NCBI RefSeq assembly: GCF_900167935.1 | Contig: NZ_FUYL01000007.1 | Coordinates: 181,226 to 245,225, forward strand | Length of the DNA stretch: 64,000 nt | Origin: Maribacter arcticus | Lineage (GTDB): Bacteria; Bacteroidota; Bacteroidia; Flavobacteriales; Flavobacteriaceae | Direction: 5' to 3' | Shown: positions 1-10,240 of the stretch, piece by piece | How positions within the stretch are numbered: the first letter of the stretch is position 1 | How the letters are laid out: each line of letters begins with the position of its first letter | The notes under the pieces: generated by a model | Told to the model about the DNA's origin: nothing | Databases searched by the model: none | The model's input: the letters and a program-made list of their open reading frames with translations, nothing else | Translations under genes and position numbers: made by a program

Positions 1-42
1 ATTGAGTAGGTTTTGGCGAATTTTTCGGAAGAATTTAATCAT
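1..42 (-). CDS. DUF6090-type membrane protein, N-terminal fragment
   Basis: Only the first 14 codons are inside the window; the rest lies beyond position 1. The reading MIKFFRKIRQNLLN is nearly the same as the first 14 residues of the next gene (MIKFFRRIRQNLLN), so this is the start of a second DUF6090-like protein, a tandem paralogue. The ATG is at 42-40. Members of this family have a basic N-terminus followed by one membrane helix; function unknown. Confidence 0.75.
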   Translation of the reverse strand, partial: MIKFFRKIRQNLLN

Positions 43-144
43 GGTTTATGTTTTGTATATGTAGTCCTTTTGGTTGTCTTAAGATACGTATCGGTAAAAT
101 CTAAGAATTAACATTCACCGTCTATGTAATAAAATCATTTTAGT

Positions 145-879
145 TCATTTAATGAGTTCGTCTTTTAACAAAGGCAATAGCGCTTCTATGCTGCTTTCGC
201 AGTTTAGCATTGATTTTTTGACGGACATTGACAGGAAATATATTTTACGACAGTCTTTGTTTAATTCGTCATATTGTTTTTGCAACGTTGCATCATCTGT
301 TTCCCACTGATTTTTAATAACTAAATGCGCAATATCTCCAAAAAAGTTACTGATCAACCCTTCTTGTGCCAGTCGTTCTAGGGTCATATCTAAATCTTTA
401 TACTCCCAGTAGTGTACTTCAAACAGGTCTATTACTTTTTTTTGCAAGGAATCGGACTGTATTAGATCTATTTGTTGGTTCTGGGAAATTTTGGTGTACA
501 ATGAAACGTTGGGAACAAATGAATAGCTGGTATTGCCAACTTGCCAAATCATCCTATAAATCTCTTCGTCCGTAAATTTAGATTTTACCTCCGCTAATGA
601 TTCAGTTATAAATATTCTTTGTGCGGTGAGTGCAGTGTCTAAAATCATAGATTTAGTACGAACATCTTCCAAGTCGCTTTCAAGGCTTTTAATAAGGGTT
701 CTGTAGAGTTCTTTTTCAGTGATCCTATCTTTTCTAGCATCATTCCAATTATTAATGGACAAGGCAATGAGAATACCAAGAACCACGAGCACAATCTCGC
801 CAATGGCATATTTGAAATACTTGGTGGTTTTACCTTCGTTGAGCAGGTTTTGGCGTATTCTTCGAAAGAATTTTATCAT
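145..879 (-). CDS. DUF6090-family single-pass membrane protein
   Basis: A 244-residue protein of a flavobacterial family without known function. The N-terminus is basic (MIKFFRRIRQNLLNEGKTTK). One membrane helix follows at about residues 27-43 (GEIVLVVLGILIALSIN) and then the conserved NNWND signature. The remaining 200 residues are mostly helical, charged and probably extracytoplasmic. It lies 20 bp after the tricorn-like gene and 102 bp before the partial paralogue at the window edge, so it may be the tail of the hydrolase transcript. The family is recognised from the N-terminal signature; no enzymatic motif is visible. Confidence 0.8.
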   Translation of the reverse strand: MIKFFRRIRQNLLNEGKTTKYFKYAIGEIVLVVLGILIALSINNWNDARKDRITEKELYRTLIKSLESDLEDVRTKSMILDTALTAQRIFITESLAEVKSKFTDEEIYRMIWQVGNTSYSFVPNVSLYTKISQNQQIDLIQSDSLQKKVIDLFEVHYWEYKDLDMTLERLAQEGLISNFFGDIAHLVIKNQWETDDATLQKQYDELNKDCRKIYFLSMSVKKSMLNCESSIEALLPLLKDELIK

Positions 880-899
880 TGGTCAATCTTTCTAATTTA

Positions 900-3800
900 T
901 TAATTCCCTGTTGCTGGCTTTGAAAATTTAGGTGGTACAATACTCGTTTTTGTGCCTAGTTGTTTTAATAACTCTTCAACCGCACGCTCTAACTGTGGAT
1001 CTTTGTCTTTGGAAAGGGAAAAAGCATCTTGCCTTACTTCTATATCTGGAGCAACCCCAGCATTCTCTGCTATCCATTTGTTGTTAATAGGGTCAAAGAC
1101 TGCATTGTCTGGGGAGGTGAGGGCACCGCCATCAACCAAAGCATAATGAACGGAGGATTTTACCAATCCGCCCCAAGTGGTCACACCAATAAGCTTGCCT
1201 GCTTTTTGCTGTCTAAAGACCCATGGAAAGAAATCTCCGCCAGAACCGGCCATTTCGTTGATTAATAGCACCTTTGGTCCTAAAATACCTGAGGGCAATT
1301 GCATGGGTTTTCCATTGGGTACTTCATTCGTTAAACCTGCCCGTAAGCTTCGGGTCATGAGGTCTACCATGTAATCGTCCAAAAGTCCGCCGCCATTAAA
1401 ACGTTCGTCTATGACCGCGCCTTCTTTGTCTTGTTGTGCAAAATAATAGCGGTTAAAAGACACATAGCCTTGACCCGAGGTATTGGGCACCCAAACATAG
1501 CCCAATCTGCCGTTGGAAAGCGAATCTACCAATCTACGATTATCTTCTACCCACGTACGTTGCCGTAACGAGTTTTCACTTTTTATCGGTTTTACAATTT
1601 CTTTCCATGCTCCTTCAAAAGTTGGTTCGCTATTGATGTGTACTACGGTTTGCTTGTCCACTGTGCCATCTAGATGCTTGTAGATATTGTCGTTACCTTT
1701 CAGTTCATTTCCGTTTATACCTACTATATAGTAATCGTTTTTTATATTGAGGCCAGGGGCATCCAAGGGTCCAGATAAACCCGGATTCCAGCTTTCGGTG
1801 GTATACATTTTTTTTATTTTCCAACGATTGTTCTCAACCGTCATATCCGCTCCGAGCATTCCCATTTTGGAATCGGCAATTTCTGGATAATCCCCTCCAA
1901 ACACAAAACTATGGCCAACAGAAAGTTCACCGTTTACCTGATCTAAAACGTACGTTAGATCCGCTCTATGTTTTATAAAAGGAACTAGAGGTGCGTAGCG
2001 CTCATAAACCGTGTTCCAATCACGACCATGAAGATTTGGGTCATAAAAATAGTCGCGCTCATATCGCCATGCTTCTTCGAACATCTGCTTCCATTCCATG
2101 GAACGATCTAATTTCATTTGAAGATCTACTTTTACCGTTTTTCCTTTTTCGCCACTATCTCCTTTGGTGTCCATTACGTTCCATTGCCCGTTTACATTTG
2201 CCAATAGATGTTCTCCGTTACCGGTAATGGATACCTTTTCTACACCGGAAATGAAGTCTTTACTTTTTTGATCTTCTAACGTAAACTTTTTAAGGGCGAG
2301 ACCTTTTTCGTTGGGAACGTATTCTCCCAGAAATATAGCACCCTCTGGTCCCGCAGAAATAAAGCTGTATTCGCGTTCTGGAACAGGTAGAGCTAGAGTG
2401 CGTCGGCTTAAATTCTCAAAATCTATTTTTACGGTCTTTTTTGGAGCCTCTTCATCCTTTCCTTTTTTATTCTTCTTTTTATCGGAATCTTTTTTGTCGT
2501 CGGTTTCCTTTTCAGGAGTTTCCTCATCACTTTTTGGTTTAAAAGGGGAGGGGTCATCTTGCTGTAAATTAATAATATAGGCGGCATACGAGGGACTGGA
2601 AGACATTGAACTTGTATTTGCCCAACCAGAGCCCAATGCCACTTCTGTACTCGCTAAAAAGTAAAATTGTTTGTGGTTTAGATCCCAAGCGGGGGAGAAC
2701 GAATCTGCAAAAACATCGGTAATGGCTCTTTTTAGTCCATCCTTGACCGACCATATAAAAATCTGTCTAAAGTTATTACTGCCGGCTTTTGCATACGCTA
2801 GCCAATTTGAATCTGGAGACCAGTTCATAGTAATACTACCACGTTCTATATTAGTGCCACCAACATCTATGGTCTGTATGGCTTTTGTCTCTAAATTCAA
2901 TATCCGTAAACGAACATCATCATCTACAAAAGCGATATGTTTCCCGTCGGGTGACCAACTAGGATCCCATGCCATTTTAGATTCTCCGATAGCGATTGGT
3001 GTAGGCGTATCTAACCCGTCTTGTGATGCCAACATTAGTGCATACCCTTTTCCATCCATATCAGAAAACCAGGCTAATTGATCGCCTTTAGGAGACCAGA
3101 TGGGTGCTCTATCTGCGGCATTGGCAGTTTCCGTTATATTTCTTGAATCACCAAACTCCACGGGTATCGTAAAAATATCACCACGTGATTCTACAATGAC
3201 CCGCTTTCCATTGGGGGATAAGGATGCAGCGCGTGCCGAGGAACTTACATCTTCCCATTGGGTGGCGGCCCATGGAAAATCGCCAATAATATCTATTTGT
3301 AATTGTTTTGTTGTTTTTGTATTTAAGTCCAAAAGATGCAGATAACCTTCAAGTTCGTAAGCGAGTGTATTCTCATTTCCCGCTAACCATTTAACATCTG
3401 CACCTTTGAATTCTGTAATTTGCTGTAATTCTTTGGTTTTAGTATCGTAAGACCAAATGTTCGCTACCAAATCACGATCCGATATAAAATAAACTACATC
3501 GCCCAACCAGAGTGGTTGAATGTCAGTAGTGCTTTCGTTGGGCAATAATTCTTCTTCTGATGTCGTGGTGTTTAAGATAATCAATGGTGTATTTTGACCT
3601 CCTCTGTACCCGCGCCATTCGCTGTCCCAACGGCTTACCCTATCGATAATCAAGTGCTCGCCATCAGGGGCAAATGCCCCATCAAAACCCCACTGATTAT
3701 GAACCAAAGAAGGTATATTTTCTGTAATGCCAGTAGTCCATAAGCGGTTATAAGGACTTGGTGCCGTATCTCGGTTACTGGCGTAGAGGATACGTGTACC

Positions 3801-4181
3801 ATCGTTGCTCCATCCCCTTACCAGAGAGCCGCTAGGATGCCATGTAATTTGTTTGGCTTCGCCACCTTCTGCGGGCACTACATAGACTGCTTGATATCCC
3901 GTTCGATTCGATGAAAAAGCAATCCAGTTACCGTCTGGAGAAAAATATGGATTTGATTCCACGGCCTGTGTACTTGTAATTCTTTTCGCTTCGCCACCAT
4001 TTATATTGCTCACCCAAATATCGCTTCCATAGGTAAATGTAATATGGGTAGTGCTTATGTCAGGTTGACGTAATAATCTAGTGCCTTGCGCTTGTAAAGT
4101 GGCCATGGTTATAAACGGTAGGGCGATAAGTACAAATAGTAGTTTGCAGTGGTGTTGTTTTAAATAGTCTAGTCGGTTCAT
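900..4181 (-). CDS. Tricorn-like S41 family protease (exported)
   Basis: A 1093-residue protein built like tricorn proteases. A signal peptide lies in residues 1-32 (LLFVLIALPFITMATLQAQG). WD40-like beta-propeller repeats fill about residues 35-540 (SPDGNWIAFSSNR, SPDGKHIAFVDDD). A Lys/Glu-rich low-complexity stretch is at about 550-585, then a core/PDZ region, then a C-terminal S41 peptidase. The nucleophile is Ser980 in NEMAGSGGDFFPW, equivalent to the NEYAGSDGD motif of tricorn. A probable catalytic His is in SVGHSFVFGGD. Family members trim peptides; with the signal peptide, periplasmic or surface peptide degradation is inferred. It lies downstream of an M28 peptidase, a serine hydrolase and an amidohydrolase on the same strand, with short gaps. 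Confidence 0.93.
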   Translation of the reverse strand: MNRLDYLKQHHCKLLFVLIALPFITMATLQAQGTRLLRQPDISTTHITFTYGSDIWVSNINGGEAKRITSTQAVESNPYFSPDGNWIAFSSNRTGYQAVYVVPAEGGEAKQITWHPSGSLVRGWSNDGTRILYASNRDTAPSPYNRLWTTGITENIPSLVHNQWGFDGAFAPDGEHLIIDRVSRWDSEWRGYRGGQNTPLIILNTTTSEEELLPNESTTDIQPLWLGDVVYFISDRDLVANIWSYDTKTKELQQITEFKGADVKWLAGNENTLAYELEGYLHLLDLNTKTTKQLQIDIIGDFPWAATQWEDVSSSARAASLSPNGKRVIVESRGDIFTIPVEFGDSRNITETANAADRAPIWSPKGDQLAWFSDMDGKGYALMLASQDGLDTPTPIAIGESKMAWDPSWSPDGKHIAFVDDDVRLRILNLETKAIQTIDVGGTNIERGSITMNWSPDSNWLAYAKAGSNNFRQIFIWSVKDGLKRAITDVFADSFSPAWDLNHKQFYFLASTEVALGSGWANTSSMSSSPSYAAYIINLQQDDPSPFKPKSDEETPEKETDDKKDSDKKKNKKGKDEEAPKKTVKIDFENLSRRTLALPVPEREYSFISAGPEGAIFLGEYVPNEKGLALKKFTLEDQKSKDFISGVEKVSITGNGEHLLANVNGQWNVMDTKGDSGEKGKTVKVDLQMKLDRSMEWKQMFEEAWRYERDYFYDPNLHGRDWNTVYERYAPLVPFIKHRADLTYVLDQVNGELSVGHSFVFGGDYPEIADSKMGMLGADMTVENNRWKIKKMYTTESWNPGLSGPLDAPGLNIKNDYYIVGINGNELKGNDNIYKHLDGTVDKQTVVHINSEPTFEGAWKEIVKPIKSENSLRQRTWVEDNRRLVDSLSNGRLGYVWVPNTSGQGYVSFNRYYFAQQDKEGAVIDERFNGGGLLDDYMVDLMTRSLRAGLTNEVPNGKPMQLPSGILGPKVLLINEMAGSGGDFFPWVFRQQKAGKLIGVTTWGGLVKSSVHYALVDGGALTSPDNAVFDPINNKWIAENAGVAPDIEVRQDAFSLSKDKDPQLERAVEELLKQLGTKTSIVPPKFSKPATGN

Positions 4182-4231
4182 TTAGTTATGTTTGATTTCT
4201 AAAGTATGCTTTGTTTTATTCAAGAATTGAT

Positions 4232-5719
4232 TCAATTTTTAATAGGTACTTCAGGAACTTTGCCGTACAAGACATTTGCAGCGGCTTCATATTTATCACC
4301 TTTAATCCAATAAGGTCTCTCTGGGTCATTTGCAATAGCTCGTCCAGAAAGTATATACCCTTGGTAAAATTTCACCAAGTAATCATAATCTAAACTATCG
4401 GCCTCATCAGCGGCTTGATGGTAGTATTTGTTGATTTCGTCATCAAAGGCATCAAAGCCGGTAGAGTAGGTGGGTGCAGGGATGCCCACTTTGGCAAAAC
4501 TGACGTTATCACTTCGGTCGAAAAGGCCTTCTTCTGGCGCTACTTCATCAATATCCAAGGCTTTTAACCCAAAGGTTTTGGCTCCGTTAATCATTTTATC
4601 TTTTGCCGTTGTACGGTTTAACCCGGCAATGGTTGCCAAAGTCGTATTGTTATAACCACCACCATCTGTATTAAAACAGTAAATCATCTGATTAAGTGGT
4701 AATACAGGATTTTGAACATAATATTGGCTTCCCAATAGCCCCATTTCTTCACCTGTAAACAATATAAAAAGGGCTGAACGTTTAGTGGGATATTTAGCCA
4801 AGTTTTCTGCCATGGTCAGAACAGCAGTAGTGCCAATGGCATTGTCACGTGCCCCATTATAAATACTATCTCCTTTAGCGTCGGGTTTGCCAATACCAAT
4901 GTGATCGTAATGTGCTGAATAGATCACATATTCGTTTTTGAGATTAGCATCCGTTCCTTCTAAAACCCCAACCACATTTTGGCTCTGGAGAATCTCCTTT
5001 TGAATGCCATTACTCTTAATTTTAATTTTTAGGGTTTCAGAACCTAATTTATCTAATTCCTCTTGACTGGTTTGAATCCATACATAAAGTGGTAAGGGCT
5101 CTTTTTCACCCTTACTAAGACTAACACGTTCTTCAAATGCATGCTTAAAACGAGGCCATATAGCTTGGTCAAATGAACCTATTTCAATTAAACCTCTCGC
5201 ACCATTTTTTATGGCTAGTTCTCTTTTTGGAGCCCTACTACCAAGTGCGGGTCTTAATTCTACGGCATCAGGTGTACCAGCTTTTACAATAATTATTTTA
5301 CCCTTAACATCTTTACCTTTATAATCAGATTCAAGACCATAGTTTAGGTATACTGCATTTTCCTCACTATCTATGGCATCGATATCGAAAGCAACTACTT
5401 CTGGGAATTTTATGCCATTGAGTGATAGATCTATTTTTTCATTTAAATAGAACCGAAACATTTCAACTTTTTGATAATAATCGCCGCTAGCCGGATTGGG
5501 TTTTATGCCGTAACTACGCAGAGTATTGGCTAAATAAGATGCCGCAATCTTTAGTTCTGGAGACCCAGTAGCACGTCCTTTTAACACATCATCGGCCAAA
5601 AAATAAATATGACCTTCAATTTCGCTTTTACTTACGGTTTCAGATGCTTTTTCTGTGTCGGTTTGTGCTGACAATATACTTGCGAAGGCAAGAGTAGTGT
5701 AGAGTAAAAAATTTTTCAT
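4232..5719 (-). CDS. M28 family zinc aminopeptidase (exported)
   Basis: A 495-residue metallopeptidase with a signal peptide (MKNFLLYTTLAFASILSAQ). The M28 zinc-site motifs appear in order: His and Asp in SAHYDHIG, the bridging Asp in ARDNAIG, the Glu pair in FTGEEMGLLG, Asp in NTDGGG and the late His in YYHQAADEAD. A PA-like insert precedes the catalytic part (GKIIIVKAGTPDA). Such enzymes remove N-terminal amino acids from peptides. It sits 50 bp upstream of the tricorn-like gene and 42 bp downstream of the serine hydrolase, so co-transcription is likely. Confidence 0.93.
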   Translation of the reverse strand: MKNFLLYTTLAFASILSAQTDTEKASETVSKSEIEGHIYFLADDVLKGRATGSPELKIAASYLANTLRSYGIKPNPASGDYYQKVEMFRFYLNEKIDLSLNGIKFPEVVAFDIDAIDSEENAVYLNYGLESDYKGKDVKGKIIIVKAGTPDAVELRPALGSRAPKRELAIKNGARGLIEIGSFDQAIWPRFKHAFEERVSLSKGEKEPLPLYVWIQTSQEELDKLGSETLKIKIKSNGIQKEILQSQNVVGVLEGTDANLKNEYVIYSAHYDHIGIGKPDAKGDSIYNGARDNAIGTTAVLTMAENLAKYPTKRSALFILFTGEEMGLLGSQYYVQNPVLPLNQMIYCFNTDGGGYNNTTLATIAGLNRTTAKDKMINGAKTFGLKALDIDEVAPEEGLFDRSDNVSFAKVGIPAPTYSTGFDAFDDEINKYYHQAADEADSLDYDYLVKFYQGYILSGRAIANDPERPYWIKGDKYEAAANVLYGKVPEVPIKN

Positions 5720-5761
5720 ATTGTAGTTTTTTTAGTTAATGGATATTTTAAAATACGTGTG

Positions 5762-7258
5762 TTATTCTTTCTTTGTAAAGACTTCTCCCATAATGTTTAA
5801 TCTGCTCGATTTACCGGCTTCGTTGAGGTCAAAATTCACTTTTAATTTCTCATAAAAACGGGGGTCCTTATTGGTATTAAAAGTGTCATAGTGCCAATGT
5901 TCTAAGCTATAGGTTATAAAGTCATTAAAGTTGATTTGCAATGTGTCATTAAGCAATGTCACTTGTACGCTACCTAACATCTTGTTCTTGTAAGTACCCT
6001 CGTAATCTGCCAACGGCAAGCTTGGTTTGGTGTTTTTTACACGTTCGGCTTCGCCTTTCTGTGCTTTCTCAATTCCTTCTTTTTTAAAGCCTTCGTACAG
6101 GTTGAAAACCTCTGTATGCCAATCGCGACCATCATCGTCAAAAGCGAACAAATCCATCGCCTTGTACATAATCGCATGCCGTAATTCTGCGTGATCCAAG
6201 TTTGCAAAAACATAGACCGCCACGTCTTTGTCATGCATAATACCTGCAATGGCAACCAAACCAAACAGGCTACCGGTATGAAAATCTAACTTATGCCCTT
6301 TGTAGTCTTGTTGAAACCATCCCAGCCCATACGTGTTCCAATTGGGTTTGGTCAAGGCATTGGTGGGGTAGGTTCCCGTGGTACCCAAAAAGGAATGCGG
6401 CTCAAACAGTTTTTTAAATGTTTTTGGTTGCAGCAAAGTATCCGATTTGAATACTCCATCATTCACTAAAAAAGTTAGGTAATTACCAATATCGTGTGCC
6501 GTAGAGCATATCATTCCCGCGGGACCTATTTGATCGGAGAATCCGTAATCTACTTCTACTAGTCCCTCTTCCACATCATTCAAATAGGGAGTTACATAGT
6601 TGCCCGCCTTAAAAATATTGGCTGCTATGGCCTGTGTTCGGGTCATCTCCAAAGGATTGAAAATACGTTCCTGTACAAATTCGTTCCACGGTTTTCCGCT
6701 GGCTGCGGCAATAACTTCACCGGCAACGGCATACATTATATTTTGATAGATAAATCCGCCGCGTAGGGGATAGGTCTTCTCCGCAAACTGAAATCTTTGA
6801 ATCGTTTCCTTGGTAGAAAGACTGTCTAAAGTCCATAGGGCATCCGCATTACCGATGCCTAAATTGTGGGTCAGTAAGTCTTTTATTCGGGCATCTGAAG
6901 TACTATAGGAATCGGATAGTTTAAAGTAGGGAACATAATCGGTGACTTTATCATCCCAATCCAGTTTACCGTCATCCACCAACATCCCCATGGCAATGGC
7001 AACGATTGCTTTGGTTGTGGAAGCCATGTTGAAAAGGGTGTTTTCATCTACTGCCTCTTTTGTCTCCAAATTTTTAACCCCGTAGGTTTTTTGAAATACC
7101 ACTTCGCCATCTTTTACAACGATTGTAGCTAAACCGGGTACCTTCCAATCTTTCATGCCTTGAACAATCATGGCATCTAGTTTTTTATGGGACGATTTTT
7201 GAGCTTGGGAGGTAATACCTATGAGACAACAAAATATTGTCAGTAAATATTTTTTCAT
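5762..7258 (-). CDS. Class C beta-lactamase-like serine hydrolase (exported)
   Basis: A 498-residue protein with a signal peptide (MKKYLLTIFCCLIGITSQAQ). The three active-site motifs of the penicillin-binding / class C beta-lactamase fold are present: S80-T-T-K83 with the nucleophile Ser80, Y171-Q-N173, and HTG in DFHTGSLFG. A C-terminal beta domain of about 110 residues follows (LADYEGTYKNKMLGSVQVTLL). Relatives include D-amino peptidases, esterases and PBP4-like proteins, so the substrate cannot be named. The neighbouring D-aminoacylase-like gene 21 bp upstream makes D-amino-acid peptides a plausible target, which is inference. Confidence 0.9.
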   Translation of the reverse strand: MKKYLLTIFCCLIGITSQAQKSSHKKLDAMIVQGMKDWKVPGLATIVVKDGEVVFQKTYGVKNLETKEAVDENTLFNMASTTKAIVAIAMGMLVDDGKLDWDDKVTDYVPYFKLSDSYSTSDARIKDLLTHNLGIGNADALWTLDSLSTKETIQRFQFAEKTYPLRGGFIYQNIMYAVAGEVIAAASGKPWNEFVQERIFNPLEMTRTQAIAANIFKAGNYVTPYLNDVEEGLVEVDYGFSDQIGPAGMICSTAHDIGNYLTFLVNDGVFKSDTLLQPKTFKKLFEPHSFLGTTGTYPTNALTKPNWNTYGLGWFQQDYKGHKLDFHTGSLFGLVAIAGIMHDKDVAVYVFANLDHAELRHAIMYKAMDLFAFDDDGRDWHTEVFNLYEGFKKEGIEKAQKGEAERVKNTKPSLPLADYEGTYKNKMLGSVQVTLLNDTLQINFNDFITYSLEHWHYDTFNTNKDPRFYEKLKVNFDLNEAGKSSRLNIMGEVFTKKE

Positions 7259-7279
7259 ATACGTAAGGTTAGTTGTTTG

Positions 7280-8965
7280 TTATTGATTTTTATATCCTGG
7301 TCCACGTACCACCCTGCCCGGGGTAGCGCCCGTATGTTCTCCATCTTTCAAAACCTGTTCTCCATTAACAAAAACATGTACCATGCCTTCTGCAAATTGT
7401 TGAGGTTCGTCAAAAGTAGCTTTGTCAATAATGGTATTGGCATCAAAAATGGCTAAGTCCGCATAATTGCCAACTGCCAAAGAACCTCGTTTTTTTATCT
7501 TTAAATTGGAGGCTGGCAATCCACTTAGCTTATACACCGCCTCTTCTAATGGAATCACTTTTTCGACCCGAATATATTTACCCAAAAGGCGCGCTACGTT
7601 GCCAAAAGCTCGTGGGTGATTACTTGTTTCAAGAAAAACTCCTTCGGGAGCGGAGGAATCAGCATCGGAGCCAAAACTCATATAAGGAAGCGCAATTTGC
7701 TTTTTTATATTTTCTTCAGACATTAAAAAATAGACTGTACCTACTCGGCTACCATCCTGTACTACCAAGTCCATAGCAGTTTCCACAGGAGAAGTTTTAC
7801 GCATTGCAGCAATTTCAGCCAATGACTTTCCAGTTAAATATTTTAAGCTGTCGTTCTTAAAGCCTATTAAAAGCATGTCTTCGTAGGATTCGACTCCCAT
7901 CATCAAGTTTTCCCATTCATCTGTAGGAGTTGTCATCTCTTTTGCAACCTTCTTTCTGATTGCAGGGTCTTGCAAACGCTCAGCCCATTTTGCATACCCA
8001 CCTTCTTGCACCCAAGGCGGCATGGAGGCATCCAATCCTGTTGCGCCTGCCGTGTAGGTATACATATCTGTTGTGATGTGTAGTCCGGCCGCTCTAGCCG
8101 AATCAATTTTGGAGACAACAGCATCTAATTTGTTCCAATTATCCTTGCCAGCCATTTTTAGATGGTATACTTCCGCTCGAATTTTAGCCTCATCGGCAAT
8201 TTGAATCAATTCGTTAAGACTTTCCAAAAGTTGATTACCCTCACTGCGCATATGCGAAATGTACATGCCATCATATTCTGAGGCCACTCTACACAATGCT
8301 ATCAATTCTTGGGTATCGGCATAAAAACCAGGAGCGTATATGAGAGAAGAACCAATGCCCATGGCACCTTCTTCCATGGCGGTTTTGACCATGTCTTTCA
8401 TGACCTCCATTTCCTCCTCAGTCGCAGCGCGGTCTTCAAAACCTACCGTGTTGATGCGTAGCGTAGTAGCCCCTACAAAAGAGGCAATATTAGGAGAGAC
8501 GCCCTTATCCTCAAGAAATTGTAAATAACCATCAAGCGTCTCCCAAGTAATGTCATAATCGATGTTACCGTCTCCAATCCCTTGTACCGCTTTTTTAGAT
8601 TCTTCGGTCAATGGCCCCATTGACCAGCCTTCTCCAAATACTTCTAAAGTAACTCCTTGCCGAATATCGCTTTGTGATTTGCCATCTGCAATTAATGATT
8701 CATTGGCCCAACTGAGCATGTTTATAAAACCTGGGGCAACGGTTAACCCGGTACCATCTATTTCTTGTAGGCCTTTGGCATTATCCAAATTTCCAATAGC
8801 GGCAATGGTGTCTCCATTTATAGCAATATCACCTATATAAGAGGGTTGGCCAGAGCCATCTACAAGTTGTCCGTTTTTGATAAGAACATCATAGGTTTCT
8901 GATTGGGTACAAGAGCTACCAAAAAGTATGATAAATGTAAATAGAAGAGAGTGAAATAGTTTCAT
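7280..8965 (-). CDS. D-aminoacylase-like amidohydrolase, lipoprotein, lacking the HxH motif
   Basis: A 561-residue member of the N-acyl-D-amino-acid deacylase branch of amidohydrolases. The lipobox (ILFGSSC, Cys19) predicts a lipoprotein. Recognisable segments are GVTLEVFGEGWSMGP, the His of YISHMRSEG, the His of AEVYHLKMAG, the Asp of SFGSDADSSAPEG, and the C-terminal GSLAVGNYADLAIFD. The first metal motif, normally PGFID-x-H-x-H, here reads PGFINMLSWA, so the HxH pair is absent. The protein is otherwise full length and not decayed, which suggests a family variant with one metal or a changed role. It is the first gene of the hydrolase run. Confidence 0.85.
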   Translation of the reverse strand: MKLFHSLLFTFIILFGSSCTQSETYDVLIKNGQLVDGSGQPSYIGDIAINGDTIAAIGNLDNAKGLQEIDGTGLTVAPGFINMLSWANESLIADGKSQSDIRQGVTLEVFGEGWSMGPLTEESKKAVQGIGDGNIDYDITWETLDGYLQFLEDKGVSPNIASFVGATTLRINTVGFEDRAATEEEMEVMKDMVKTAMEEGAMGIGSSLIYAPGFYADTQELIALCRVASEYDGMYISHMRSEGNQLLESLNELIQIADEAKIRAEVYHLKMAGKDNWNKLDAVVSKIDSARAAGLHITTDMYTYTAGATGLDASMPPWVQEGGYAKWAERLQDPAIRKKVAKEMTTPTDEWENLMMGVESYEDMLLIGFKNDSLKYLTGKSLAEIAAMRKTSPVETAMDLVVQDGSRVGTVYFLMSEENIKKQIALPYMSFGSDADSSAPEGVFLETSNHPRAFGNVARLLGKYIRVEKVIPLEEAVYKLSGLPASNLKIKKRGSLAVGNYADLAIFDANTIIDKATFDEPQQFAEGMVHVFVNGEQVLKDGEHTGATPGRVVRGPGYKNQ

Positions 8966-9195
8966 AACGTGTTTGGTTAGTGGTTTCTTAAAAGTATATA
9001 ATGAATTAATATTCAGAATATTACAGCTAAAATAGAACTGTATAAAAAACGATTAAATAAAAATCATTTTTTCTTAAACTATATAGGGTGGGGGGGCTTG
9101 TTAATAGATTTTCTTTTTCCTTGTTCTTGGCAGTTTTTTGTTTTCAGGTTCTAATAGCTTGGTAATAAATTAAAATTTAAAGACTCAAAAAAAAG

Positions 9196-10236
9196 TTATT
9201 CTAGTACGTTATAAACCGTTAGTGGTTTAGCTTTGTTTTTCATGGTAATACTACCTAGATTCTCACATTTAAAGGCTTCTTTTACTTGTTCATAGCAGCC
9301 TTCACAGATAATTATTTGGTTTTCTTTCGCGGCATCTTGTAATCTCGCTGCAGTATTTACGGTATCGCCAATTACAGTATAATCTAACCGTTTAAGAGTT
9401 GCTGAGCCTATGTTACCCGAAATCATTTCACCGCTTTTTATACCTATGGATACCTTGGGTTTAAAATTTTCTTTGCCTTCAACATTAGGAAAACTATTAA
9501 CTTGATTTCTAATAGCTAGTGCAGCATCAATGGCGCGGTCTAAATGGTATTCTCCTCTAAAAACCGCCATTACCGCATCACCAATGAATTTATCGATAAT
9601 ACCATCTTGTTCCATAATCTCCTTTACCATAGCATCAAAATAGGTATTGAGCATGGTCACCACCACATCAGGACTCGTAGTTTCACTAATTTTCGTAAAA
9701 CCACAAACATCTACGAACATTACGGTGCCTTCTATACTTTCATTGGCCATAATTTTAGATTCATATTCTTGGCCGCCCATAAAATTGAGTACGTTCTCAT
9801 CTACGTACATTCTTAGAATATTATTCTCTTTAATTGCCTGCAAGGTTTTGCGAATTTCGCTAGCATGCTTTAAGGTTTTCTCCATGGTCAAGGTGAGATC
9901 CTCAAAATTGATGGGTTTGGTAATGAAGTCAAAAGCACCACGGTTCATGGCAACACGAATATTTTCCATATCGCCATAGGCCGATACGATTACCGATTTA
10001 ATCAACGGACTAGATTCATGAAGCTCTGAAAGTAGGGTGAGACCATCCATCTCGGGCATGTTGATATCGCTCAAAACAATATCTATACCTGGATTCTCAA
10101 CTATTTTTTCTAGGGCATCACGACCATTTATAGCAAAAACAAATTCATATTCATTCTGCCGAATTTGCTTTCTAAATTTTTGTTTGATGAGTATTTCTAA
10201 ATCCGTCTCATCATCTACTACCATTATTTTTGCCAT
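9196..10236 (-). CDS. Response regulator with class III adenylate cyclase output
   Basis: A 346-residue protein. The receiver domain spans 1-125, with phospho-acceptor Asp57 ([11 protein letters not shown]) and conserved Lys in ITKPINF. A linker of about 40 residues leads to a class III cyclase domain at 165-346. All canonical catalytic residues are visible: metal-binding Asp176 (FVDVCGF) and Asp220 ([10 protein letters not shown]), adenine-specifying Lys216 and Asp285 (LDYTVIGD), and transition-state Asn294 and Arg298 (NTAAR). ATP-to-cAMP activity controlled by phosphorylation is therefore predicted. It starts 4 bp after the receiver gene and ends an operon with three histidine kinases. Confidence 0.93.
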   Translation of the reverse strand: MAKIMVVDDETDLEILIKQKFRKQIRQNEYEFVFAINGRDALEKIVENPGIDIVLSDINMPEMDGLTLLSELHESSPLIKSVIVSAYGDMENIRVAMNRGAFDFITKPINFEDLTLTMEKTLKHASEIRKTLQAIKENNILRMYVDENVLNFMGGQEYESKIMANESIEGTVMFVDVCGFTKISETTSPDVVVTMLNTYFDAMVKEIMEQDGIIDKFIGDAVMAVFRGEYHLDRAIDAALAIRNQVNSFPNVEGKENFKPKVSIGIKSGEMISGNIGSATLKRLDYTVIGDTVNTAARLQDAAKENQIIICEGCYEQVKEAFKCENLGSITMKNKAKPLTVYNVLE

Positions 10237-10240
10237 AGTC

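Noticed and set aside
9087..9095. Run of G residues (GGGTGGGGGGG) in the gap before the amidohydrolase gene
   Set aside because: A short homopolymer with no pairing partner or spaced G-tracts; not enough for a quadruplex or a terminator.
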